This document shows, piece after piece, positions 33,609-41,346 of a stretch of DNA of 55,998 nucleotides. The stretch's first letter is position 1, and each line of letters opens with the position of its first letter. The DNA comes from Sphingobacteriaceae bacterium (GTDB taxonomy: Bacteria; Bacteroidota; Bacteroidia; B-17B0; Aurantibacillaceae), in contig CANKBS010000023.1 in NCBI GenBank assembly GCA_947480015.1, forward strand, positions 1-55,998, given 5' to 3'. The notes under the pieces were generated by a model. The model was not told the DNA's origin and searched no databases. It worked only from the letters and a program-made list of their open reading frames with translations. The position numbers and the translations under genes are program-made.

Positions 33609-34286
33609 ATGAAAATTCTCTTAATAGAAGACGAAGCGGAGTTGAGAAAAACAATTAAACACTACCTCCATCAGGAAGGGTATGTTGTTGAATCTGCTGC
33701 TGATTTTAACAAGGCATCTGAAAAGGCAGGAGTTTATGATTACGACTGCATTTTAGTTGACATAACACTTCCAAAAGGAAGTGGACTGGATATTGTAAAG
33801 CAATTGAAAGATAAGGGCTCTAAAGCAGGGATTATTATAATTTCAGCCAAGAATTCCTCAACCGATAAAATTAAGGGACTTGATTTGGGTGCAGACGATT
33901 ATTTGGCAAAACCATTTGATTTGGCAGAGCTTAATTCACGCATCAAAGCACTAATCAGAAGAAGAAATTTCGATGGTAACAAATCCATTATTGTAAATGA
34001 AATTGAAATAAGTTCGGAGCAAAGGCTGGTTAAGGTTAATGGAGAATCAGTCAATTTGACTGCAAAAGAATATGACCTCCTTTTGTTTTTTATTTCAAAC
34101 AAAAATAGAGTGGTTTCTAAAAACACGATTGCAGAACATCTGTGGGGAGATGATTCCGACCAAATGGATAGTCATGATTTTATTTATGTGCATTTGAGAA
34201 ATCTCAGAAAAAAACTAATGGAAAAAGGTTGCGCTGACTATGTACAAACAATTTATGGTATAGGATATAATTTTAAAGTTAACTGA
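33609..34286 (+). CDS. OmpR/PhoB-family response regulator
   Basis: This 225-residue protein has a receiver domain with phospho-acceptor D51 (CILVDITLPKGSG), E7/D8 acids and K101 (YLAKPFDL), then an OmpR-type winged helix with the terminal YVQTIYGIGYNFK hairpin. It should be phosphorylated by the kinase encoded next. OmpR-family proteins bind tandem 10-11 bp direct repeats, and exactly such repeats precede this gene, the receptor gene and the PepSY gene. Confidence 0.95.
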   Translation: MKILLIEDEAELRKTIKHYLHQEGYVVESAADFNKASEKAGVYDYDCILVDITLPKGSGLDIVKQLKDKGSKAGIIIISAKNSSTDKIKGLDLGADDYLAKPFDLAELNSRIKALIRRRNFDGNKSIIVNEIEISSEQRLVKVNGESVNLTAKEYDLLLFFISNKNRVVSKNTIAEHLWGDDSDQMDSHDFIYVHLRNLRKKLMEKGCADYVQTIYGIGYNFKVN

Positions 34287-35545
34287 TGAAATTAATTAGT
34301 AAAACACTTATTTATTACTTGCTTGTAAGCCTTCCTTTATTGGTCATTGCCGGACTACTATCATACTTCTTAATTAAGAGCGAACTTAGAGATGGCACGG
34401 ATGAAACCCTAGCAAGTGAAAAGACACATGCTGAAAAGTTAATCCGATCTTTAAACGCATTAAACCCTATATATTTAACTATTGACAGTCTTTCTACAAT
34501 TAAACTCTCTTCCGGTTCTAAATTAAAATCAGGGTATACAGATACACTAGTTTTCAATGTAGAGGAAGGTGAAAACATCAGTGCACGAATTCTTCGAAGT
34601 TATTACTCCTTTAACGGGCGCACCTTTCAAATAACTCTTCTCAAAACTACTATGGAGGAAGAAGAATTATTGGAGAGTATTTTAGCCACTTTTACAATGG
34701 TTCTTGGATTCCTGATTCTTTCCTTTGTTATTGTGAACTGGTTGCTCTCTAAAACACTTTGGAAACCATTTTATATTACACTATCTAAACTTAAAAAATA
34801 TGATATAAAGAGCCATGAACAGCGTCACTTTAGTTCTGAGAACACAATTGAGTTCAATCAACTGAATGAAGCGCTCAGTAAAATGACGGATAAAATTTAT
34901 TTAGATTACATCCAACAAAAAGAGTTTACAGAGAATGCTTCACATGAGATGCAAACGCCTTTAGCGGTGATTAAAGCTAATCTCAGCTTATTAATGCAGT
35001 CTCCGCATCTGAAGGAGGAAGAAATGAACCAGCTTCAAACTATTGAGAACACAGTCAAAAAATTGTCCTCCTTAAATAAGGCTTTGATTTTGCTTTCTAA
35101 AATTGAAAATAATCAATTCGTAGATAGTGAAACAGTTAGCATTAAAGCATTAGTTTCACGAGTAACCGACAATTTTGCTGAAGTAATTCAATCGAAGAGC
35201 ATTAGTCTGGACATAGAGTCGAGTGAGGATATTTTGGTTAAGATGAACCCGGCTTTAGCAGAAATTCTTTTTACGAATCTTTTACAAAATGCAATCAGAC
35301 ACAATAAGGGAGAAGGGAAAATAGTAATAGCCATAAAAGATAATCAATTAGAAATATCCAATACAGGAGAACCACTTAACATTCCAAAGGAAGAGATGTT
35401 CATTCGATTTAAAAAGAATGATGCTTCAAAAGAATCATTGGGACTTGGGCTCTCAATCGTTAACGGGATTGCTAAATTTTATGGATTTAAAGTACATTAC
35501 AGTTTCGCTGACTCACTTCACCGCTTCGAGGTGTTTTTTAGCTAA
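34286..35545 (+). CDS. Sensor histidine kinase
   Basis: This 419-residue kinase has TM helices at about 9-30 and 134-153 enclosing a periplasmic sensor region, then the HisKA domain with H220 (NASHEMQTPLAVIKA, a variant H-box) and an HATPase_c domain with the N box NLLQNAIRHN and GLGLSI. Its start overlaps the response-regulator stop by one base. It should sense an envelope signal and control the downstream receptor and PepSY genes. Confidence 0.92.
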   Translation: MKLISKTLIYYLLVSLPLLVIAGLLSYFLIKSELRDGTDETLASEKTHAEKLIRSLNALNPIYLTIDSLSTIKLSSGSKLKSGYTDTLVFNVEEGENISARILRSYYSFNGRTFQITLLKTTMEEEELLESILATFTMVLGFLILSFVIVNWLLSKTLWKPFYITLSKLKKYDIKSHEQRHFSSENTIEFNQLNEALSKMTDKIYLDYIQQKEFTENASHEMQTPLAVIKANLSLLMQSPHLKEEEMNQLQTIENTVKKLSSLNKALILLSKIENNQFVDSETVSIKALVSRVTDNFAEVIQSKSISLDIESSEDILVKMNPALAEILFTNLLQNAIRHNKGEGKIVIAIKDNQLEISNTGEPLNIPKEEMFIRFKKNDASKESLGLGLSIVNGIAKFYGFKVHYSFADSLHRFEVFFS

Positions 35546-35576
35546 AGATTTACTTTAGAATTGTGCGGTAGTTTTG
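35542..35576 (+). promoter_or_regulatory. Tandem 11-bp box and -7 element upstream of the receptor
   Basis: CTAAAGATTTA and CTTTAGAATTG (35542-35563) are adjacent direct repeats with 11-bp period. Five bases later comes TAGTTTTG (35569-35576), an exact TAnnTTTG -7 element, only 4 bp before the receptor ATG. The box covers the -33 region, as for an activator. Confidence 0.65.
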
Positions 35577-35580
35577 TTTT

Positions 35581-38010
35581 ATGAAAGCAATAGTGAATTT
35601 CTCTTTTCGGTCAAAAGTTTTTGGACATTTTTTAATTTTCGTTTTTATTGGTTTTCATTCCACTGCTCAAAACGCTTCAGTATCTGGAGTTGTAAAGGAA
35701 AAAAGCACTACCAATCCCCTGCCTTATGTTAGTGTTACCATTAGATCAGAAAAGGACAGCGCTTTAATTGTAGGGACTATTACAAACGAAGACGGTAGGT
35801 TTACTTTGAGCAGCATTAAACAGGGGAGATATTACATTGAAGTCTCATTTATTGGATACTCAACACGCAGACAGTCACTTTTTGTAGGTAACTTAAATTC
35901 CTTTTTGGACGCAGGCACAATTGAATTATCGGAAGATGCTAAAGTATTAGATGCAGTTGAAGTTACTGCCAAACAAGATGAAGTTACTGGTAAGATGGAT
36001 AAAAAATCATATACCCTTGAAAATAACCTCACCCAAAATGGTGGTACCGTTTTACAAGCTGTACAAAATTTGCCCGGCGTAACAGTTCAGGAAGGCAAAG
36101 TTCAGATAAGAGGAAGCGACAAAGTTGTCGTATTAATAGACGGAAAACAAACAGCACTTACTGGTTTTGGCAATCAAGCAAGCTTGGATAATATCCCTGC
36201 ATCAGCAATAGAAAAGATTGAGATCATAAATAATCCCTCTGCAAAATACGATGCAAATGGCAATGCAGGCATTATTAATATTGTTTACAAAAAGAACAAA
36301 CAGGAAGGATTTAACGGCAAGGCTGGTTTAGCAGTCGGTTTAGGAGCCTTATGGGTTAAGAAAGAAAATCTGCCGACAATTACTCCACAATATCAATTTA
36401 CACCCAAAATCAATCCTTCTCTTTCACTAAATTATAAAAAGAAGAGAATTAATTTATTCTTACAAGGAGATTATCTCTTAAACAATACATTGAATAAAAA
36501 TGAATTTGTTGATCGTTATTACGATGATGGTGATGTGATTCGACAGCAAACAAGAAGAAACAGAAATACAACTGTTGCGACAGGAAGAGTTGGATTTGAC
36601 TATAATGTGAATGAATACAACCAATTTACTGTGTCAGGTTTATTTAGTTCAGAACGCATATTAGATCATGGTGAACAGGCTTTTTTCAATTCCGACTTGA
36701 CGGATCGGTATCGTTTATGGCAATTTTTAGAAGATGAACTAAAAACTACAGCGACTGCTTCCTCTTCTTATTTGCACAAATTCAAACAAGTAGGTCATAC
36801 ATTAAACGTAGGTTTCAACTACACATTTCATAGGGAGGATGAGAAATATTACTTTACCAATGTATTGCCAACATTTACAGGTGAGGATGCTTTTAAATTA
36901 ATTTCTGATGAACATGTTGCAGATTTTAGCTTGGATTATATTAAGCCTTTGAAATTTGGCAGACTCGAAACAGGAGCAAAATTTAGATACCGAAACATAC
37001 CAACAAATATGCTTTTCTTTCCGGGACTCAATTCTCCGCTAGATTCAGCAGCCGGGGGTTGGGCAACTTATAAAGAAACGATACCGGCATTGTATGGAAA
37101 CTATATTCTTGAAAATAAAAAATATGAACTAGAAGCTGGACTTCGGCTTGAATACGTGCAAGTGGACTATTTAGTGAATCCCAATCATCCAACATACAAA
37201 AGCAATGGATATAATTATACCCAACCATTCCCGAATGTTCGGTTTGCTTATAAAGTCAATGACAACAACAAACTTTCACTCTTCTATAATCGACGTGTTG
37301 ATAGACCAAATGAAGTCGATATTCGTATTTTTCCAAAATATGATGATGCGGAAATTATAAAGGTTGGTAATCCAACATTGCGTCCGCAATTCACCAACTT
37401 ATTTGAATTGGGATATAAGGGTAATTGGAAGACCGGATATTTTTACTCAGCAGCTTTTCATAAAATTGCTGACAATACGATTACCCGTATTGCAAGTGTG
37501 GTGCCGGGAAGTAAACTCATCTACTCCATCATGCAAAACGCTGGCAGAAGTTATAATACAGGACTTGAATTGTTGTATTCACAAGATTTTAAGAAATTGT
37601 TGACTGTGAATATGAATTTTACTGGTTATCAAAATATTATAGAAGCATTTTCTGTTTACAATGAATATCCTGCTCCAAACACATTTTCAGCAGAAAGGCA
37701 ATCACTTGTGTCTTGGAATTCAAAACTGAATGTTTTAGTTCACTTGAAAAAGAATACCGATCTACAACTTACGGCCATTTATCTTGCTCCCGATTTGATT
37801 CCGCAAGGTAAAATTGGAGCACGCTTTTCATTGGATTTTGGAATGAAAAAACAAATTCAAAAAGGAAAAGGTGAAGTATTTGTGAATGCTACAGATTTGC
37901 TAAATACGATGCAAGTTAAAAAGTCAATACAAGGCATGGGATTCATGTACATTAGTACTGATTATTATGAGACTCAAGTCATTAGAATTGGGTATAACTA
38001 TAAGTTTTGA
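35581..38010 (+). CDS. Outer-membrane beta-barrel (TonB-dependent-like) receptor
   Basis: This 809-residue protein has a signal peptide (about 1-29), a carboxypeptidase-regulatory-like domain (about 32-115, VSGVVKEKSTTNPLPYVSV), a plug-like segment (LQAVQNLPGVTVQEGKVQIRG, split by short loops, with AIEKIEIINNPSAKYDANG) and a long beta-barrel of the outer membrane beta-barrel family. It ends with an aromatic strand (RIGYNYKF). It probably imports a ligand, or acts as a signal receptor, in the outer membrane. No SusD partner is present. It is regulated by the adjacent two-component system through the 11-bp boxes. Confidence 0.85.
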   Translation: MKAIVNFSFRSKVFGHFLIFVFIGFHSTAQNASVSGVVKEKSTTNPLPYVSVTIRSEKDSALIVGTITNEDGRFTLSSIKQGRYYIEVSFIGYSTRRQSLFVGNLNSFLDAGTIELSEDAKVLDAVEVTAKQDEVTGKMDKKSYTLENNLTQNGGTVLQAVQNLPGVTVQEGKVQIRGSDKVVVLIDGKQTALTGFGNQASLDNIPASAIEKIEIINNPSAKYDANGNAGIINIVYKKNKQEGFNGKAGLAVGLGALWVKKENLPTITPQYQFTPKINPSLSLNYKKKRINLFLQGDYLLNNTLNKNEFVDRYYDDGDVIRQQTRRNRNTTVATGRVGFDYNVNEYNQFTVSGLFSSERILDHGEQAFFNSDLTDRYRLWQFLEDELKTTATASSSYLHKFKQVGHTLNVGFNYTFHREDEKYYFTNVLPTFTGEDAFKLISDEHVADFSLDYIKPLKFGRLETGAKFRYRNIPTNMLFFPGLNSPLDSAAGGWATYKETIPALYGNYILENKKYELEAGLRLEYVQVDYLVNPNHPTYKSNGYNYTQPFPNVRFAYKVNDNNKLSLFYNRRVDRPNEVDIRIFPKYDDAEIIKVGNPTLRPQFTNLFELGYKGNWKTGYFYSAAFHKIADNTITRIASVVPGSKLIYSIMQNAGRSYNTGLELLYSQDFKKLLTVNMNFTGYQNIIEAFSVYNEYPAPNTFSAERQSLVSWNSKLNVLVHLKKNTDLQLTAIYLAPDLIPQGKIGARFSLDFGMKKQIQKGKGEVFVNATDLLNTMQVKKSIQGMGFMYISTDYYETQVIRIGYNYKF

Positions 38011-38017
38011 CTTCTTA

Positions 38018-38052
38018 CTAAAGAATTGCTTAAGATTTGAGTCGTTACTTTG
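38018..38052 (+). promoter_or_regulatory. Tandem 11-bp box and -7 element upstream of the PepSY gene
   Basis: CTAAAGAATTG and CTTAAGATTTG (38018-38039) form the third copy of the two-repeat box. TTACTTTG follows after 5 bp at 38045-38052, the same spacing as at the receptor promoter. The PepSY gene starts at 38077. Confidence 0.65.
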
Positions 38053-38076
38053 AATATAAACTAAAACCAAAATACA

Positions 38077-38541
38077 ATGAAAACGACAATAATTTTAATG
38101 GCAATGCTTCTAAATGTTAGCCTCGCCAGCGCTCAAAAAATGAACGAAGCAGATGTTCCTGCAAGTGTAAAAAGCGCTTTTGCGAAAAAATATCCCGGAG
38201 CCAAGGTTGAGAAATGGGAGAAAGAAGGAGCAGATTATGAAGCTGAATTTGACCTGAGCAAAGTAGAGTCTTCTGCCGTATTTGATGCCAATGGCAACTT
38301 CAAAGAATTGGAACAGGAAATTAAGTCCTCCGAATTACCAAAAGCGGTAACAGATTATTGTGCGAAAACGTATGCAGGTTACAAATTGACTGAAGCAGCC
38401 AAGATCACTGATTCAAATGGGAAGGTCATGTATGAAGCAGAAATGTCTAAGGGCAAAGAAGAGTTTGATGTAATATTTGATGATAAGGGGAATTTTATAA
38501 AAAAATCCGACCCGGAAACTGGTGAGGAAGAGAAGGATTAA
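38077..38541 (+). CDS. Secreted PepSY-like domain protein
   Basis: This 154-residue protein has a signal peptide (about 1-19, ending SLASAQ) and two PepSY-like repeats: ASVKSAFAKKYPGAKVEKWEK with DYEAEFD, and KAVTDYCAKTYAGYKLTEA with YEAEMSKGKEEFDVIFD. The family is the BLIP-like PepSY group common in Bacteroidota, periplasmic and often controlled by neighbouring two-component systems. The acidic C-terminus could bind metal. It is the last gene of the element before the tRNA end. Confidence 0.85.
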   Translation: MKTTIILMAMLLNVSLASAQKMNEADVPASVKSAFAKKYPGAKVEKWEKEGADYEAEFDLSKVESSAVFDANGNFKELEQEIKSSELPKAVTDYCAKTYAGYKLTEAAKITDSNGKVMYEAEMSKGKEEFDVIFDDKGNFIKKSDPETGEEEKD

Positions 38542-38574
38542 TCAGGTGGACTTTTGGAGTAAGGAATTGGAGTA

Positions 38575-38722
38575 AGGAAATGTGTTAAAATGCTTCAAAA
38601 TGCCATGCTTTGCAGGACTAAAAGGCCCGGAAACACTTATGGCTCCGGTGGAAACGGAGAGTGTGAGTCTCATCATTGCCTCACAAATTACTAAGTCCCT
38701 AACTGGGGCTTTTTTATTTATT
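38575..38722 (+). ncRNA. Structured noncoding segment with terminator
   Basis: No ORF is present. Nested arms ACACT/AGTGT and CTCCG/CGGAG (38633-38664) give a clear stem-loop, followed by a GAGTCTC segment and then an intrinsic terminator. It looks like a small RNA or a degenerate tRNA-like sequence at the end of the element. The identity is unknown. Confidence 0.35.
38694..38720 (+). terminator. Intrinsic terminator
   Basis: A 6-bp stem AGTCCC/GGGGCT with a 5-base loop is followed by six T and ATTTATT. It probably ends the PepSY transcript and the structured segment before it. Confidence 0.7.
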
Positions 38723-38735
38723 GCCGTAATAGTTT

Positions 38736-38754
38736 TATTGATATATTGTTGATA
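38736..38754. promoter_or_regulatory. Putative integrase arm-type site, right end
   Basis: TATTGATATATTGTTGATA matches the left-end copy at 5281-5299 at 18 of 19 positions, in direct orientation, 56 bp inside the attR core. Confidence 0.45.
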
Positions 38755-38764
38755 TAAAACCGAA

Positions 38765-38795
38765 AGGCCTCGTAAACTATTGGTTTACAAGGCCT
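38765..38795 (-). terminator. tRNA-Lys terminator supplied by the element
   Basis: On the minus strand AGGCCTTGTAAAC and GTTTACGAGGCCT form a 13-bp stem with one G-U pair, followed by TTCGGTTTTATA. It lies 15 bp downstream of the tRNA 3' end, inside the element, and replaces the displaced original terminator at 5093-5128. Confidence 0.7.
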
Positions 38796-38809
38796 CTGCT
38801 GTTTTACCC

Positions 38810-38823
38810 GTGATCCCGCTGGG
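38810..38823. repeat. attR core within tRNA-Lys
   Basis: This is the exact 14-bp match to 5153-5166. It covers the 3' acceptor strand and part of the T stem of tRNA-Lys. Confidence 0.7.
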
Positions 38824-38883
38824 ATTCGAACCCAGGACCCCTACATTAAAAGTGTAATGCTCTACCAGCTGAGCTACGGAATC
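38811..38883 (-). tRNA. tRNA-Lys(TTT)
   Basis: The 73-nt sequence folds as a complete tRNA: acceptor GATTCCG/CGGGATC with discriminator A, D arm GCTC/GAGC, anticodon stem TTACA/TGTAG with loop CTTTTAA (anticodon TTT), and T arm CTGGG/CCCAG with loop TTCGAAT. CCA is not encoded. Its 3' end is the integration target of the element. Confidence 0.95.
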
Positions 38884-39082
38884 ATTTAAGATTTATTATC
38901 ACTTTTTCGCAGGAACCGTCTCCTTTACAGAGACATTTCGTGTGCGGGCCGAATTACAAAACAATGCTTGTATTTCGGGCTGCAAATATAGCAGACTTTT
39001 ACTCACTTACAAAATATTTTTTATAATTATTTTTGGGTAAAAATTTTCTGGTCTATGCCACAATTTTTATTTTCGTCCAATC

Positions 39083-39544
39083 ATGTTCGAAAAACCCGAC
39101 ATACTGCTTTTAAAAGCCTTCTGTAACTTACTGTTTGGTGCCAGTAAAGACGCCGCTGTACTGCATTTTGGTGAGCCGGAGGAGATCCAGAATCTTACCG
39201 ACGACATCCTCAACAACAACTCCCTCGTATACCATTATTGGGAGTATGGCTTCTCTTTATTTTTCGACACCAACAAAAATCAGGCTTTTTGCAGTGTAGA
39301 AATTGATAATAAAGAAACCCTGCTCTTCGAAACCCGCCTCTTTTCTCTCAAAGAAAAGGAAATTGTGGCCCTTTTGAAGCAAAATGGCTATGATATGACC
39401 GACTCAGAACACCATAACTGGGGCGAAAAACGGGTGAGCTTCGACTCGGCCGGACTGGATTGTTATTTTGAGAACAACAAACTGGTTTCGGTTAATTTTG
39501 GGGTTTTAGAAACGGATAATAATTTTTCTTATTTCCCGAACTAA
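39083..39544 (+). CDS. Hypothetical protein, 153 aa
   Basis: This is a soluble-looking protein with no signal peptide. The first half has helices then HYWEYGFSLFFDTNKNQAFCSVEI, a strand-rich middle, and the end is again strand-rich (GLDCYFENNKLVSVNFGVLE). The SLFFD...V pattern recalls small proteins that predict ligand-poor beta-sandwich folds, but I cannot assign a family. It is the first chromosomal gene beyond tRNA-Lys. Confidence 0.65.
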   Translation: MFEKPDILLLKAFCNLLFGASKDAAVLHFGEPEEIQNLTDDILNNNSLVYHYWEYGFSLFFDTNKNQAFCSVEIDNKETLLFETRLFSLKEKEIVALLKQNGYDMTDSEHHNWGEKRVSFDSAGLDCYFENNKLVSVNFGVLETDNNFSYFPN

Positions 39545-39659
39545 AAGCCTAATCCTGGCAGCTTAAAAACCACGCCATTTGTCAACGAACAAGGCCTTTA
39601 TACTAGAGTCTTCAGTTTTAGGGCTTGCAAATGCTTACCTTTAAGTAAACACCCAATGT

Positions 39660-41225
39660 ATGAAAACAATTAAGCCATTTAGTTCCTTTTGCCTGTGCTT
39701 ACTAAGCCTGAGTAGCATTTCCCAAAACTGGACGGTGTTTAATCCTTTATACCGCTATAATTACAAATACAATAATAACAACCTGGTCACCCAGGTGCTG
39801 TTTGCCGATTCAAGCAAGGTGTCGGGCAGCGACACCACCTTTTACCTCAACAGAATCGGCCTGGAGTGCACAGGCGCCTATCCAACCCTTACGGTAAGTC
39901 TTAATCCTACGGTAACGGTAGTCATACCCAATATGCCCCAGTTTTTACAACGAAAAATCGTCAAATACAGCAATGGGCATGTTGGCTTGTTGGATACAGC
40001 AAATCTACTTATCAAACCTGCCTGTCAGCCTACGCAAAGCTGGCTCTTTGATGCGGCAAACAATGTCACCGCCACCTGTATTTCAAAAACACAAAAAACT
40101 AGTTTTGGTTTAAGCGATTCCTTGAAACTTATTTTAATAGGAAGCAACGATACACTGCTCCTAAGTAAACATTTTGGCATTCTTCAATTCCCCAATTTGT
40201 ATAATAAAAATAAATATTACCGCTTGGTTGGTATTGAATATGCCGCCAGCTATGATTCTACCAGCCTTTACGGTGAAAAAGTGCCCAATGCCTGGGATTT
40301 TTACCGATATGATGTAGGCGATAAATTTTGTTATCAGGAAACAAGCAATTCTACCTTTCATACCGCCCAATATATTTATACAATGGGTGACTTTACGGTT
40401 TTATCCAAAACTACAGTAGCCAATGCTTACGTTTATAGCATAAGTGGATCATGGGCTTCAACCAGTACAACCGGAACGCTAACCAGCTCAAATTCCGGTT
40501 CCGGCTTTGGAACGGTAATTACACCGGGCAATCTTTCTTCAGCACTTTTTGAGAACAAAATGTATCCGGGGAAAATTATTGAGAGTACACGATACAATAC
40601 CGGCAGCAGTGTTTTGTGCAGCGGCATGTTTTGCTCCTATAATCTGGTTAAATTCGGTAAAGATAACCAAGGCACCTTTTTTAAATATGCAGGCTTAGGT
40701 TGTTCAACCCTAACAAGCTCTTATCTTTCATTTATCCCTGCAACTACGGCACTCGGGTTAGAATACCTGCCTGCAGGCTATTTGCGCGTGCCACTTCCCG
40801 GAAGCGGAATAGGTAAATATATTTCGGAAGTGTATGGTGTTGGATTAGGTAAAATAGCAGTAAAAAAATGGCAATTAGGAACAGGCGAAACATACGATTA
40901 TTGTCAAACCTGCGCCATAAAAAAAGGGAGTTTATATTATGGTACGGAAACCTTTGTGAGCATTGATGAAGTAAAAATAAATGATGGCAGTTTTAAACTT
41001 TATCCCAATCCAACTACCGGCTTAGCTAGTTTACATACCGGCAATCAAGTACTGAGCGAGATCAGAGTATCTGATATGCTGGGACGAACAGTGCTAATCA
41101 TAAGTCAGGATTTGGATCAAAACGACATTGAAATTAATTTAAGCACACAACAAGCAGGTTTGTATTTTGTACAGATTTTTAATAAGGACGGTTTAATGCA
41201 TACCGAAAAACTGATTAAGAATTAA
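39660..41225 (+). CDS. Secreted protein with T9SS type A sorting domain
   Basis: This 521-residue protein has a signal peptide (about 1-21) and a C-terminal type IX sorting domain starting FKLYPNPTTG (about residue 443) with the terminal GLYFVQIFNKDG and KLIKN. The body is strand-rich and of unknown family. Such proteins are exported by T9SS and anchored on, or released from, the cell surface. The gene indicates a T9SS-bearing Bacteroidota host. Confidence 0.8.
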   Translation: MKTIKPFSSFCLCLLSLSSISQNWTVFNPLYRYNYKYNNNNLVTQVLFADSSKVSGSDTTFYLNRIGLECTGAYPTLTVSLNPTVTVVIPNMPQFLQRKIVKYSNGHVGLLDTANLLIKPACQPTQSWLFDAANNVTATCISKTQKTSFGLSDSLKLILIGSNDTLLLSKHFGILQFPNLYNKNKYYRLVGIEYAASYDSTSLYGEKVPNAWDFYRYDVGDKFCYQETSNSTFHTAQYIYTMGDFTVLSKTTVANAYVYSISGSWASTSTTGTLTSSNSGSGFGTVITPGNLSSALFENKMYPGKIIESTRYNTGSSVLCSGMFCSYNLVKFGKDNQGTFFKYAGLGCSTLTSSYLSFIPATTALGLEYLPAGYLRVPLPGSGIGKYISEVYGVGLGKIAVKKWQLGTGETYDYCQTCAIKKGSLYYGTETFVSIDEVKINDGSFKLYPNPTTGLASLHTGNQVLSEIRVSDMLGRTVLIISQDLDQNDIEINLSTQQAGLYFVQIFNKDGLMHTEKLIKN

Positions 41226-41346
41226 AGCGCTTGCCCTCGGCTCTGTGCGCATTCGCATCGTAGGCTAATTATTTCTAAAACCCTCAGGCATTTTTGATAA
41301 AACCCTGAATAAAGCGTAATTTTATCCTCACAAAAAAAATTACATC

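Larger units (their letters stand above)
5153..38823. mobile_element. Integrative element in the tRNA-Lys 3' end
   Basis: The 14-bp sequence GTGATCCCGCTGGG occurs at 5153-5166 and again at 38810-38823, where it forms the 3' end (acceptor and T-stem) of tRNA-Lys. The two copies are in the same orientation. A tyrosine integrase starts 174 bp inside the left copy, and excisionase-like HTH genes, a replication module and defence genes lie inside. I saw no relaxase, conjugation or virion genes, so autonomous transfer is unlikely. The element is about 33.7 kb and the tRNA is restored intact. Confidence 0.75.

Noticed and set aside
5153-38823. Interpretation as a complete prophage or conjugative element
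   Set aside because: No terminase, portal, capsid, tail, relaxase, VirB4/TraG or other transfer gene was found; only nucleotide and replication genes look phage-like.
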